A stretch of DNA of 64,000 nucleotides from Staphylococcus aureus. Lineage in GTDB: Bacteria; Bacillota; Bacilli; Staphylococcales; Staphylococcaceae. The notes under the pieces are model-generated. The model had not been told where the DNA came from. It did not search any database and was given only the letters and a program-made list of their open reading frames with translations. Positions 40,925 to 50,039 of the stretch are shown here, one piece after another (the stretch's first letter is position 1; every line of letters begins with the position of its first letter). The stretch lies in contig NZ_CP011526.1 in NCBI RefSeq assembly GCF_001027105.1, positions 620,001 through 684,000 on the forward strand, given 5' to 3'. Made by a program: the position numbers and the translations under genes.

Positions 40925-41929
40925 ATGACAAATAGAGAGAACCCAACGCCATTGAAGTTTTTATCCTATATTATAGGTTTAAGTATGATACTACTAATCA
41001 CACTATTTATTTCTACATTAATAGGTGACGCCAAAATTCAAGCCTCTACAATTATAGAGGCTATTTTTAATTATAATCCTAGCAATCAACAGCAAAACAT
41101 CATCAATGAGATTAGGATTCCCAGAAATATAGCAGCAGTAATTGTAGGTATGGCGCTTGCAGTTTCTGGTGCGATTATACAAGGTGTTACTCGTAATGGT
41201 CTTGCTGATCCGGCGCTCATAGGTTTAAATTCAGGTGCTTCATTTGCTTTAGCATTAACATATGCAGTTTTACCAAACACTTCATTTTTAATATTGATGT
41301 TTGCTGGATTTTTAGGTGCTATTCTAGGAGGTGCTATTGTATTAATGATAGGCCGATCTAGACGTGATGGATTTAATCCGATGCGTATTATTTTAGCGGG
41401 TGCAGCAGTAAGTGCTATGTTAACAGCGCTAAGTCAAGGTATTGCATTAGCTTTTAGACTAAATCAAACAGTAACATTTTGGACTGCTGGAGGCGTTTCA
41501 GGCACAACATGGTCACACCTTAAGTGGGCAATTCCATTAATTGGTATTGCGTTATTCATTATATTAACAATTAGTAAACAACTTACCATTTTAAATCTTG
41601 GTGAATCATTAGCTAAAGGTTTAGGTCAAAATGTAACAATGATCAGAGGCATATGTTTAATTATTGCTATGATTCTAGCAGGTATTGCAGTTGCTATCGC
41701 TGGACAAGTTGCATTTGTAGGTTTGATGGTACCTCATATAGCAAGATTTTTAATTGGAACTGATTATGCTAAAATTCTACCATTAACAGCCTTGTTAGGT
41801 GGGATACTCGTGCTTGTTGCCGATGTGATAGCACGATATTTAGGAGAAGCGCCTGTTGGTGCAATCATTTCATTTATCGGTGTTCCTTACTTTTTATATT
41901 TAGTTAAAAAAGGAGGACGCTCAATATGA
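40925..41929 (+). CDS. fhuB: Ferric hydroxamate permease FhuB
   Basis: A 334-residue FecCD-type permease with about ten spans; IRIPRNIAAVIVGMALAVSG and GQVAFVGLMVPHIARFLIG are family signatures. It forms a heterodimer with FhuG, unlike the single FhuB fusion of Gram-negatives. I use the ATG at 40925, with AAAAGGA nine bases upstream; the earlier ATG at 40904 has no ribosome site. The stop overlaps fhuG by four bases. Confidence 0.95.
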   Translation: MTNRENPTPLKFLSYIIGLSMILLITLFISTLIGDAKIQASTIIEAIFNYNPSNQQQNIINEIRIPRNIAAVIVGMALAVSGAIIQGVTRNGLADPALIGLNSGASFALALTYAVLPNTSFLILMFAGFLGAILGGAIVLMIGRSRRDGFNPMRIILAGAAVSAMLTALSQGIALAFRLNQTVTFWTAGGVSGTTWSHLKWAIPLIGIALFIILTISKQLTILNLGESLAKGLGQNVTMIRGICLIIAMILAGIAVAIAGQVAFVGLMVPHIARFLIGTDYAKILPLTALLGGILVLVADVIARYLGEAPVGAIISFIGVPYFLYLVKKGGRSI

Positions 41930-42942
41930 TTAGTTCAAATAATAAACGCAGACAATTGATAGCACTGGCTGTTTTTAGCATTCTACTATTTCTAGGTTGT
42001 ACTTGGAGTATTACCTCAGGTGAATACAACATACCTGTTGAAAGATTTTTCAAAACTTTAATTGGACAAGGTGATGCCATTGATGAGTTAATCTTATTAG
42101 ATTTCAGGTTACCTCGGATGATGATTACTATTTTGGCTGGCGCAGCGCTTAGTATTAGTGGTGCAATAGTGCAAAGTGTCACAAAAAATCCAATAGCTGA
42201 ACCAGGTATATTAGGTATTAACGCAGGTGGCGGATTTGCAATCGCATTATTTATTGCAATTGGTAAAATTAATGCTGACAACTTTGTTTATGTACTGCCG
42301 TTAATAAGTATACTAGGTGGTATCACCACTGCATTGATTATTTTTATTTTCAGTTTTAATAAAAATGAAGGTGTTACACCTGCGAGTATGGTATTAATAG
42401 GTGTAGGTTTACAAACAGCATTATATGGTGGCTCAATTACAATTATGTCAAAATTTGATGATAAGCAATCTGATTTCATCGCTGCTTGGTTTGCAGGTAA
42501 TATTTGGGGTGACGAATGGCCATTTGTCATTGCATTTTTACCGTGGGTGTTGATTATTATTCCTTACTTACTATTTAAATCGAATACACTAAATATTATT
42601 CATACGGGTGATAATATTGCACGAGGTCTAGGTGTAAGGTTAAGCAGAGAACGTTTAATATTATTCTTTATCGCAGTGATGTTATCATCTGCTGCTGTAG
42701 CAGTAGCAGGTTCAATTTCGTTTATCGGATTAATGGGTCCGCATATTGCCAAACGTATCGTTGGACCACGTCACCAGTTGTTTTTACCAATTGCCATTTT
42801 AGTAGGGGCATGTTTACTTGTTATAGCTGATACAATTGGCAAAATTGTATTACAACCAGGTGGGGTTCCAGCAGGTATTGTCGTAGCAATTATTGGTGCA
42901 CCGTATTTCTTATATTTAATGTACAAAACGAAAAATGTATAG
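41926..42942 (+). CDS. fhuG: Ferric hydroxamate permease FhuG
   Basis: The 338-residue second permease subunit, homologous to FhuB along its whole length: DFRLPRMMITILAGAALSIS near residue 60 and GSISFIGLMGPHIAKRIVG near residue 265. The ribosome site is AAAGGAGG. It overlaps fhuB by four bases and ends the operon. The hydroxamate-binding lipoproteins (FhuD1, FhuD2) are encoded elsewhere in the S. aureus genome. Confidence 0.96.
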   Translation: MISSNNKRRQLIALAVFSILLFLGCTWSITSGEYNIPVERFFKTLIGQGDAIDELILLDFRLPRMMITILAGAALSISGAIVQSVTKNPIAEPGILGINAGGGFAIALFIAIGKINADNFVYVLPLISILGGITTALIIFIFSFNKNEGVTPASMVLIGVGLQTALYGGSITIMSKFDDKQSDFIAAWFAGNIWGDEWPFVIAFLPWVLIIIPYLLFKSNTLNIIHTGDNIARGLGVRLSRERLILFFIAVMLSSAAVAVAGSISFIGLMGPHIAKRIVGPRHQLFLPIAILVGACLLVIADTIGKIVLQPGGVPAGIVVAIIGAPYFLYLMYKTKNV

Positions 42943-42960
42943 TGTCAATGGACACAACTT

Positions 42961-43008
42961 ATTGCTATGAAAGGCACTTTATTATAAGGCTTTTCATAGC
43001 ATTTTTTA
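42961..43008 (+). terminator. Intrinsic terminator after fhuG
   Basis: GCTATGAAA pairs with TTTCATAGC and is followed by a T run. Confidence 0.85.
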
Positions 43009-43072
43009 TTTAATGAGCCACTCAAGACTATTTATTTTTTCAATAATGAACCATTAAGTTATCAAGAGGATC

Positions 43073-43102
43073 TTATCAAAAATATATTTGATAACGGTAT
43101 CA
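43073..43102. promoter_or_regulatory. cre-like site and overlapping dyad before dhaKLM
   Basis: TTGATAACGGTATCA (43088-43102) fits the CcpA consensus WTGNAANCGNWNNCW with one mismatch, and it is itself a dyad. It overlaps a second dyad, TTATCAAAAATATATTTGAT, at 43073-43094. The position about 75-90 bases before dhaK fits catabolite repression. Confidence 0.5.
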
Positions 43103-43175
43103 GGTTAATTCTTTATGATAGCGCATTCATTTATTCTGTTTTATACTATGACTGATAATACCAAGGAGGTACAAC

Positions 43176-44144
43176 ATGATGAAAAAGTTAATCAATAAAA
43201 AAGAAACATTTTTAACTGATATGCTTGAAGGATTGTTAATTGCGCACCCAGAGTTAGATCTGATTGCTAATACAGTTATTGTAAAAAAAGCTAAGAAAGA
43301 ACATGGTGTAGCAATAGTCTCTGGAGGTGGAAGCGGACATGAACCTGCGCATGCCGGTTTTGTTGCAGAAGGTATGCTAGATGCAGCGGTTTGTGGCGAA
43401 GTATTTACATCACCTACACCTGATAAAATATTAGAAGCTATTAAAGCAGTAGATACTGGTGATGGTGTATTACTAGTTGTAAAAAACTATGCAGGTGACG
43501 TGATGAATTTCGAAATGGCACAAGAGCTTGCAGAAATGGAAGGTATAAATGTTCAAACTGTTATTGTTCGTGACGACATTGCTGTGACAAACGAAGTACA
43601 ACGTCGTGGTGTTGCAGGAACAGTGTTTGTTCATAAGCTTGCCGGTTATCTTGCTGAAAAAGGTTATTCATTAACAGAGATAAAATCGCGTGTAGAAGCG
43701 TTGTTACCTGAAATTAAAAGTATTGGTATGGCAATTGAGCCACCGCTTGTTCCAACTACTGGAAAATATGGCTTTGATATTGAAGACGACAAAATGGAAA
43801 TCGGTATTGGTATACATGGTGAAAAAGGTATTCATAGGGAAGAAGTAAAGGATATTGATCATATTGTTGGAACATTGTTAGACGAATTGTATAAAGAAGT
43901 TACTGCCAATGATGTCATATTAATGGTAAATGGTATGGGTGGTACGCCGTTATCTGAATTAAATATCGTAACTAAATATATTCAACAAAATTTAGCTGCA
44001 AGAACGGTTAATGTTGCTAAATGGTTTGTTGGTGATTATATGACATCTTTAGACATGCAAGGTTTTTCTATAACTATCGTGCCTAATAAACCAGAATATT
44101 TGGAAGCATTTTTAGCACCAACAACAAGTCAATACTTTAAATAA
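43176..44144 (+). CDS. dhaK: PTS-dependent dihydroxyacetone kinase subunit DhaK
   Basis: The 322-residue substrate-binding subunit. Motifs: VSGGGSGHEPAHAGFVAEGM (residues about 49-68), and IGIGIHGEKGIHRE with the His that forms the hemiaminal bond with dihydroxyacetone (about residue 213). It works with DhaL and DhaM to phosphorylate dihydroxyacetone using PEP rather than ATP. Adjacent ATGs at 43176 and 43179 follow AAGGAGG. First gene of dhaKLM. Confidence 0.95.
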   Translation: MMKKLINKKETFLTDMLEGLLIAHPELDLIANTVIVKKAKKEHGVAIVSGGGSGHEPAHAGFVAEGMLDAAVCGEVFTSPTPDKILEAIKAVDTGDGVLLVVKNYAGDVMNFEMAQELAEMEGINVQTVIVRDDIAVTNEVQRRGVAGTVFVHKLAGYLAEKGYSLTEIKSRVEALLPEIKSIGMAIEPPLVPTTGKYGFDIEDDKMEIGIGIHGEKGIHREEVKDIDHIVGTLLDELYKEVTANDVILMVNGMGGTPLSELNIVTKYIQQNLAARTVNVAKWFVGDYMTSLDMQGFSITIVPNKPEYLEAFLAPTTSQYFK

Positions 44145-44185
44145 GAAGTGAATATGAATAAATATACATTTATGAGGTGGCACAA

Positions 44186-44770
44186 ATGAAAGTGAATGAT
44201 ATGAAAGCACGTTTATTAAATTTAGAAGAAACGTTTAAAAAACATGAATCTGAATTAACTGAATTAGATCGAGCAATTGGTGATGGTGACCACGGGGTTA
44301 ACATGGTTCGTGGGTTTAGTAGTCTTAAAGACAAACTTGATGATAGCTCAATGCAATCATTGTTCAAATCAACTGGTATGGCATTGATGTCAAATGTTGG
44401 GGGTGCATCAGGACCACTGTATGGCTTTAGCTTTGTTAAAATGTCTGCAGTCACCAAAGATGATATGGATAATCAAGATTTCATTACACTAATTCAGGCA
44501 TTTGCCGAAGCGGTTGAATCACGTGGTAAAGTTACTTTAAATGAAAAGACAATGTATGATGTAGTAGCGCGAGCAGCAGAGAAGCTTAAAAATGGTGAAA
44601 CTTTAACATTCAATGATTTACAGCAATTAGCAGATAATACAAAAGATATGGTAGCAACGAAAGGTAGAGCTGCATATTTTGGAGAAGAATCAAAAGGTTA
44701 TATTGATCCAGGTGCTCAAAGTATGGTTTATATTTTAAACGCTTTGATTGGAGATGAAGATAATGCCTAA
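44186..44770 (+). CDS. dhaL: Dihydroxyacetone kinase subunit DhaL
   Basis: A 194-residue nucleotide-binding subunit that keeps ADP as a bound cofactor. ELDRAIGDGDHGVNMVRGF holds the metal-binding Asp residues (DGDHG, residues about 30-34); SNVGGASGPLYGFSF and GRAAYFGEESKGYIDPGAQS are typical. The ATG at 44186 is used, with ATGAGGTGG upstream. The stop overlaps the dhaM start by eight bases. Confidence 0.95.
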   Translation: MKVNDMKARLLNLEETFKKHESELTELDRAIGDGDHGVNMVRGFSSLKDKLDDSSMQSLFKSTGMALMSNVGGASGPLYGFSFVKMSAVTKDDMDNQDFITLIQAFAEAVESRGKVTLNEKTMYDVVARAAEKLKNGETLTFNDLQQLADNTKDMVATKGRAAYFGEESKGYIDPGAQSMVYILNALIGDEDNA

Positions 44771-45125
44771 AATTATACTTGTTAGCCACAGTAAAGAAAT
44801 TGCAAGTGGTACAAAATCTTTGTTAAAGCAAATGGCAGGTGACGTTGATATTATACCAATCGGGGGATTACCAGATGGTTCAATTGGAACTTCATTTGAT
44901 ATCATCCAAGAAGTTTTGACTAAATTAGAGGATGATGCATTGTGTTTTTACGATATTGGATCTTCAGAAATGAATGTAGATATGGCAATTGAAATGTATG
45001 ATGGTAATCATCGTGTGTTAAAAGTTGATGCACCAATTGTTGAAGGCAGTTTTATCGCAGCAGTAAAGCTATCAATCGGCGGTTCAATTGATGATGCATT
45101 AGCAGAAATCAAACAATCATTTTAG
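44763..45125 (+). CDS. dhaM: PTS phosphotransfer subunit DhaM
   Basis: A 120-residue EIIA(Man)-like protein. IILVSHSKEIASGTKSLLKQ contains the phosphorylated His (about residue 9). It is the short form with only this domain; the enterobacterial DhaM has HPr and EI-like parts as well. It accepts phosphate from HPr and passes it to DhaL-ADP. The ATG at 44763 follows GGAGATGAAG and overlaps dhaL. No clear terminator follows. Confidence 0.93.
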   Translation: MPKIILVSHSKEIASGTKSLLKQMAGDVDIIPIGGLPDGSIGTSFDIIQEVLTKLEDDALCFYDIGSSEMNVDMAIEMYDGNHRVLKVDAPIVEGSFIAAVKLSIGGSIDDALAEIKQSF

Positions 45126-45240
45126 TTAAAATTTACTAATAATGAAAAATGTAAACCTTTTTCAAATGAAACTTTATAAAAAATATGATAGTATATATGT
45201 AAATGTTTAATAAAATCTGGAGAAATAGGAGGACATTGCC

Positions 45241-45738
45241 ATGCAACACCTTATAAAAAAACATGTATTGAATGGCGAGTTTGATTTAGTACGACAATTG
45301 ATGTCCGAAACAGATTTTATGGAATTTGAAGAAGCATATATTTCAAGTGCGCATGAAGTAGAAAGTATGATGTTTTATACATGTATTTTAGATATGATTA
45401 AGTACGAAGAATCATCTGAAATGCATGACTTAGCATTTTTATTGCTTGTGTATCCACTAAGTGAATATGAAGGTGCTTTGGATTCTGCTTATTATCATGC
45501 AGACGCTTCCATAAAACTTACTGACGGCAAAGAAGTTAAAAGTTTGTTACAAATGTTATTATTGCATGCGATACCAACACCTGTTATTTCAGATAAGAAG
45601 GCTTTTGATATCGCCAAGCAAATTTTAAAATTAGATCCTAATAATAATGTTGCTCGTAACGTCTTAAAAGACACTGCCAAACGTATGGACAACGTTGTTG
45701 TTGATATAAATGAATTACACCAACGTAATGCACGTTAA
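45241..45738 (+). CDS. Hypothetical helical protein
   Basis: A 165-residue cytosolic protein I cannot assign. It is almost all helical with a TPR-like tone: KHVLNGEFDLVRQLMSE, YPLSEYEGALDSAYYHADAS, and AKQILKLDPNNNVARNVLKD, the last being close to a TPR helix pair. No catalytic motif or signal is visible. It has a perfect ribosome site (AGGAGG) and its own terminator at 45781, 115 bases after dhaM. It may act in protein-protein contact, but that is inference from the repeat-like helices. Confidence 0.65.
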   Translation: MQHLIKKHVLNGEFDLVRQLMSETDFMEFEEAYISSAHEVESMMFYTCILDMIKYEESSEMHDLAFLLLVYPLSEYEGALDSAYYHADASIKLTDGKEVKSLLQMLLLHAIPTPVISDKKAFDIAKQILKLDPNNNVARNVLKDTAKRMDNVVVDINELHQRNAR

Positions 45739-45780
45739 TTACATTTCAATTATATTAGCTTAATAATAGTTTTAACATTT

Positions 45781-45813
45781 GGTTGGGTTGGGCATATGTT
45801 CCAGCCTTTTTTA
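45781..45813 (+). terminator. Intrinsic terminator
   Basis: GGTTGG pairs with CCAGCC (one G-T) and is followed by six T. Confidence 0.75.
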
Positions 45814-46193
45814 ATACTTAAAAACTAACGAAGTATACTTGTGTGCACAAATGGTTTTTATACAACATTTTATAAATTTATACATTTTAATAAAGAACAT
45901 ACGATAGATGGTTTAAACCTTGTTAACTGAGAAATTTTGATATGTATTCTTCGAAATTTAACTAAATATACGAAATTCAAGAAGCACAATAATTAATCAT
46001 TTTTCCTATACAAAAGTTCGTATGACTGCATTATAAAAGCATAAATTTATAATTTTTTTAAATGTCATTGAACGTGATAATGTGAATGGATTGAGCAATT
46101 TTGAAAAAGTGAAAAATAACCTATGCGACTTGCAATTAATTTTCAGTACGTTATAATGCACACTGTGCAAAATTAAGGAGGTCTATTATTCAC
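45814..46193 (+). other. AT-rich gap with no visible gene
   Basis: About 380 bases. I see no repeat or open frame. A likely promoter is near TACGTTATAATGCACAC (TATAAT at about 46152), 36 bases before the next start. Confidence 0.4.
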
Positions 46194-47261
46194 ATGATGA
46201 TGAATAAAGAAGCAACAAAAATTGGATTTGCCTACGTCGGCATTGTAGTGGGCGCAGGATTTTCAACTGGACAAGAAGTTATGCAATTTTTCACTAAATA
46301 TGGCTTGTGGGCTTATTTAGGTGTTATTATATCTGGTTTTATTTTAGCTTTTATTGGGCGCCAAGTAGCAAAAATTGGTACTGCCTTTGAAGCGACAAAT
46401 CATGAATCAACATTACAATACGTATTCGGTGAAAAGTTTAGTAAAGTCTTTGATTATATTTTAATCTTCTTCTTATTTGGTATAGCTGTAACCATGATAG
46501 CTGGTGCAGGCGCAACATTTGAAGAAAGTTATAACATACCTACATGGCTAGGTGCTTTAATTATGACATTAGCGATTTATATTACGTTGCTATTAGACTT
46601 TAATAAAATAGTACGTGCACTAGGTATCGTTACACCATTTTTAATTGTTTTAGTTGTATTAATCGCTGGCGTTTATTTATTTAAAGGTCATGTTTCATTA
46701 GCAGAAGTTAACCAAGTAGTGCCTGAAGCAAGTATTTGGAAGGGAATCTGGTTTGGTACAATATATGGTGGATTAGCTTTTTCTGTAGGTTTTAGTACCA
46801 TCGTAGCAATCGGTGGGGATACTGAAAAGCGTACAGTGTCAGGTGCAGGCGCGATGTATGGTGGTATTATCTATACTGTATTACTAGCATTGATCAACTT
46901 TGCATTGCAAAGTGAATATCCAACTATTAAAAATGCCTCAATTCCTACATTGACGTTAGCAAATAATATCCATCCTTTAATAGCAACAGTGTTATCTGTT
47001 ATTATGCTGGCGGTTATGTATAATACTATTCTAGGACTAATGTATTCATTTGCAGCACGTTTTACAGAACCATACAGTAAAAATTATCATATCTTTATTA
47101 TTATAATGATGGTAGCAGGTTATTTATTAAGTTTCGTAGGATTTGCTGAATTAATTAATAAGTTATATACAATTATGGGATATGTAGGCTTATTTATTGT
47201 AGTAGCTGTAATTATTAAATATTTCAAACGTAAAAATGCGGATAAAAAACATATTGCTTAA
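46194..47261 (+). CDS. YkvI-like membrane transporter
   Basis: A 355-residue protein with ten or so spans, in the YkvI group of the APC/LeuT-like superfamily. The first span holds GFAYVGIVVGAGFSTGQEVM, with the broken-helix Gly pattern (GAGFSTGQE) typical of substrate and sodium sites. Later parts include GTIYGGLAFSVGFSTIVAIG and a basic tail FKRKNADKKH. It probably imports an amino acid or amine, but the substrate is unknown. Three ATG codons in a row follow AAGGAGG; the first is taken. It ends at its own terminator. Confidence 0.75.
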   Translation: MMMNKEATKIGFAYVGIVVGAGFSTGQEVMQFFTKYGLWAYLGVIISGFILAFIGRQVAKIGTAFEATNHESTLQYVFGEKFSKVFDYILIFFLFGIAVTMIAGAGATFEESYNIPTWLGALIMTLAIYITLLLDFNKIVRALGIVTPFLIVLVVLIAGVYLFKGHVSLAEVNQVVPEASIWKGIWFGTIYGGLAFSVGFSTIVAIGGDTEKRTVSGAGAMYGGIIYTVLLALINFALQSEYPTIKNASIPTLTLANNIHPLIATVLSVIMLAVMYNTILGLMYSFAARFTEPYSKNYHIFIIIMMVAGYLLSFVGFAELINKLYTIMGYVGLFIVVAVIIKYFKRKNADKKHIA

Positions 47262-47316
47262 TATCATATGAGGGATATCCGAAACTTTACAATTGAATCA
47301 CTTTGTTTTAACCTTA

Positions 47317-47360
47317 AAAGCAATTCGTCTCTACTCTTATCGGGCGAATTGCTTTTTATA
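47317..47360 (+). terminator. Intrinsic terminator
   Basis: AAAAGCAATTCG pairs with CGAATTGCTTTTT; a strong hairpin. Confidence 0.85.
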
Positions 47361-47411
47361 TTTATTCAGTCTATTAATATGAGCGTCTAACAAATAGAGA
47401 GGTACGATGTA

Positions 47412-48455
47412 ATGAATAAAGATAATAAATGGACGATGATAACTGCGCTTTTTATAACTGTAATCAGTGTATTGTTAGCATTTCATCTGAAACAACATTA
47501 TGACCAAATTACAAATGAGAACCATGCTAATAAAGACAAAATTAATATTAAAAATAAAAATGTGCGCATTTATCAAAACCTTACATACAATAGAGTTTTC
47601 CCTAACAGTAAATTAGATATTATTACACCTGTTGATATGTCTTCTAATGCCAAACTGCCAGTTATTTTTTGGATGCACGGTGGTGGTTATATTGCGGGTG
47701 ATAAGCAGTATAAAAACCCATTATTAGCGAAAATTGCTGAACAAGGGTACATTGTTGTGAATGTAAATTATGCATTGGCGCCACAATATAAATATCCCAC
47801 ACCATTAATTCAAATGAATCAAGCAACTCAATTCATTAAAGAAAATAAAATGAATTTACCTATTGATTTTAATCAAGTAATTATTGGCGGTGATTCTGCA
47901 GGTGCTCAATTAGCTAGCCAATTTACGGCAATACAGACGAATGATCGCTTAAGAGAAGCCATGAAATTTGATCAGTCATTCAAACCATCGCAAATTAAAG
48001 GTGCTATACTATTTGGTGGTTTTTATAATATGCAAACAGTTAGAGAAACTGAGTTTCCAAGAATACAGTTATTTATGAAAAGTTATACTGGCGAAGAAGA
48101 TTGGGAAAAGAGTTTTAAAAACATTTCACAAATGTCGACAGTAAAACAATCGACAAAAAATTATCCACCAACATTTTTATCTGTTGGAGATAGCGATCCA
48201 TTCGAAAGTCAAAATATAGAATTCAGTAAGAAATTACAAGAATTGAATGTACCAGTAGATACTTTGTTTTATGATGGTACGCATCATTTACATCATCAGT
48301 ATCAATTTCACCTTAATAAACCTGAATCGATAGATAATATCAAAAAAGTGTTACTTTTCTTAAGTCGTAATACATCCTCTAGTGGTATTCAAACTGAAGA
48401 GAAACCACAAATAGAAAATCCGAGTAATGAATTACCGTTAAATCCTTTAAACTAA
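47412..48455 (+). CDS. Membrane-anchored esterase, hormone-sensitive lipase type
   Basis: A 347-residue alpha/beta hydrolase with one N-terminal span (MITALFITVISVLLAFHL) that should place the enzyme outside. The oxyanion motif is WMHGGGYIAGDK (HGGG). The nucleophile elbow is IIGGDSAGAQLA (GDSAG), the acid is in VGDSDPFESQ, and the His is in GTHHLHHQY. This is the full triad of the bacterial HSL (family IV) esterases. The last 30 residues are Pro- and Asn-rich. The natural ester is unknown. Confidence 0.82.
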   Translation: MNKDNKWTMITALFITVISVLLAFHLKQHYDQITNENHANKDKINIKNKNVRIYQNLTYNRVFPNSKLDIITPVDMSSNAKLPVIFWMHGGGYIAGDKQYKNPLLAKIAEQGYIVVNVNYALAPQYKYPTPLIQMNQATQFIKENKMNLPIDFNQVIIGGDSAGAQLASQFTAIQTNDRLREAMKFDQSFKPSQIKGAILFGGFYNMQTVRETEFPRIQLFMKSYTGEEDWEKSFKNISQMSTVKQSTKNYPPTFLSVGDSDPFESQNIEFSKKLQELNVPVDTLFYDGTHHLHHQYQFHLNKPESIDNIKKVLLFLSRNTSSSGIQTEEKPQIENPSNELPLNPLN

Positions 48456-48783
48456 TGATAAACAGTAGTAATTTATTACTTAAGCAACATTTAAGATTTT
48501 CAAATTAAAAACGAAGAATTTAAAACATGTGGTGCTAATGTGTAAGAGTCTGAGATATAATAAATTGTTAGCGGTTCTTTATCATTTCTATCTCACTCTA
48601 TTATGATGTGACATTTATTTTACAAACTAATTTGTTTTGAACCTGAAAATAACTTTTTACAACTAAATTGTCGAAAAACAGTGTGTACATGATATAATAA
48701 ATTTATAAATTGAAAAGAATTCAAAAGAAAAATTAAAATATAGATTGAGCACGAAGTGATTTGAAATAAGGTTGTGAAAGGGA
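48456..48783 (+). other. Gap with a shortened intergenic repeat
   Basis: A 328-base gap. It contains the short repeat copy at 48547-48601 and otherwise AT-rich sequence; TGATATAATAAATT near 48690 is a possible promoter for the next gene. Confidence 0.45.
48547..48601. repeat. Short derivative of the interspersed repeat at 2943
   Basis: It starts GAGTCTGAGATATAATAAAT and ends TATCATTTCTATCTCACTC, matching the left and right ends of the 230-bp element at 2943-3172, with nearly all of the inner part missing. Confidence 0.6.
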
Positions 48784-49212
48784 ATGACAAGGTCAGCATT
48801 AAAACCATTTAAAAATAAACGCGTTATGGTTACTGGACGTATACAACGTGTTTTGTTTAAAAATTATTTAGATAGACATAGCACATTTAAGCCGAATGTA
48901 AGGATATTATTAAAAGATGTATTTGTTTCAGGTGTATCAATAGATCATTTATGGTTATATGAGACAAATAAATACTATGCATTGGCAATGGAACTTATTC
49001 ATCAACGAGTAAAATTTAGTGCGAATGTTGTACCGTATTACAAAATAAATAGAAATAATAATTTATTCGTACAAGATTATGGAATTAAGCGTAAAGGTAG
49101 GTTAATTACTGAAGAAGCTTACAATCAAAACAATCAGTATCAGGATAAGATATATGAAAAATTACCGGATATAGATTTTAGACTCGAAGATTTTTATAGT
49201 AAGGAAAACTAA
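48784..49212 (+). CDS. Hypothetical protein, possibly OB-like
   Basis: A 142-residue basic cytosolic protein that I do not recognise. It begins MTRSALKPFKNKRVMVTGRI; the run KRVMVTGRIQRVL with VRILLKDVFVSGVSIDHLWL and KYYALAMELIHQRVKFSANV reads like alternating beta strands with a nucleic-acid style OB-fold, but this is only an impression. The ending DIDFRLEDFYSKEN is acidic. The ribosome site is a modest AAAGGGAATG. It is a lone gene with its own terminator. Confidence 0.6.
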   Translation: MTRSALKPFKNKRVMVTGRIQRVLFKNYLDRHSTFKPNVRILLKDVFVSGVSIDHLWLYETNKYYALAMELIHQRVKFSANVVPYYKINRNNNLFVQDYGIKRKGRLITEEAYNQNNQYQDKIYEKLPDIDFRLEDFYSKEN

Positions 49213-49226
49213 ACAACATATATAAA

Positions 49227-49277
49227 GCACCACTAATCGTAGTTGATAGTTAATCAATTACACATTAGTGGTGTTTT
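49227..49277 (+). terminator. Intrinsic terminator
   Basis: CACCACTAAT pairs with ATTAGTGGTG and is followed by TTTT. Confidence 0.85.
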
Positions 49278-49420
49278 ATTTTGAATTTAAATTTGATAAA
49301 TGAATAAGAGTGTACGTATTTATTTGAGATTAGATAACATTGATAAGTATGAGTAATGTATTAGGTAACCATTAAATTCGTTGTTATACGATTCTGATAC
49401 AAGATTATGATAAAATAGCT

Positions 49421-49927
49421 TTAATTAAGAATTTTAGCCATCATATAGTCATCATAATATTTACCATCGATAAATAACTTATCTTTTAAAACGCCTTCGA
49501 TTTGAAAATCGGCACTTTTAAAAAGCTCGAGGGCAGGTTGGTTATTGAGTGGTACATTTGCTTCAATTCGGTGTATTTGATTGTTTAAACACCAAGCCAT
49601 AATGGCATCAAGAAGTGCTTGGCCAATTCCACGATGTTGATATAATTTCTTTACACCTAAATCAATTTTAGCAACATGTTTAATGCGTTGAAATGGTGTC
49701 GTATTAACAAAGGCAAAGCCAACGAGTTGTTCATCACTTTCAGCAACGAAGATGACTTTATGCGGAGAAGTGATATATTCTTCTAATTGTTTACTAGCCG
49801 ATGTGACGCTAGGATCATATTCTCCTGGTGTGTAGAACATATACGGAGATTCGTCGTATATGTTCGCTAACATTGAAATGAAATTTTCTACATCTTTGAT
49901 ACTAACTCTACGTATAATATGGGCCAT
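49421..49927 (-). CDS. GNAT-family N-acetyltransferase
   Basis: A 168-residue acetyl-CoA-dependent acetyltransferase. The acetyl-CoA pyrophosphate loop is YQHRGIGQALLDAIMAW (Q/RxxGxG/A, about residues 95-110); VIFVAESDEQLVGFAFVN and ALELFKSADFQIEGVLKDKL are the family strands. The ending YYDDYMMAKIL is typical of RimI/RimJ-like relatives. The acceptor is unknown. It runs towards the hypothetical gene at 48784 and is divergent from graX. The start ATG has GGAGGC upstream on the minus strand. Confidence 0.8.
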   Translation of the reverse strand: MAHIIRRVSIKDVENFISMLANIYDESPYMFYTPGEYDPSVTSASKQLEEYITSPHKVIFVAESDEQLVGFAFVNTTPFQRIKHVAKIDLGVKKLYQHRGIGQALLDAIMAWCLNNQIHRIEANVPLNNQPALELFKSADFQIEGVLKDKLFIDGKYYDDYMMAKILN

Positions 49928-50039
49928 AAAAAGCCTCCAGTATTTTGAAATTTTAAAACATTTGCTACTATTATAATATATATGTAACTAAAAGGTGGAG
50001 TAATATGTTTTTTGGTTACAGTTTAAAGGAGTATTTTAG

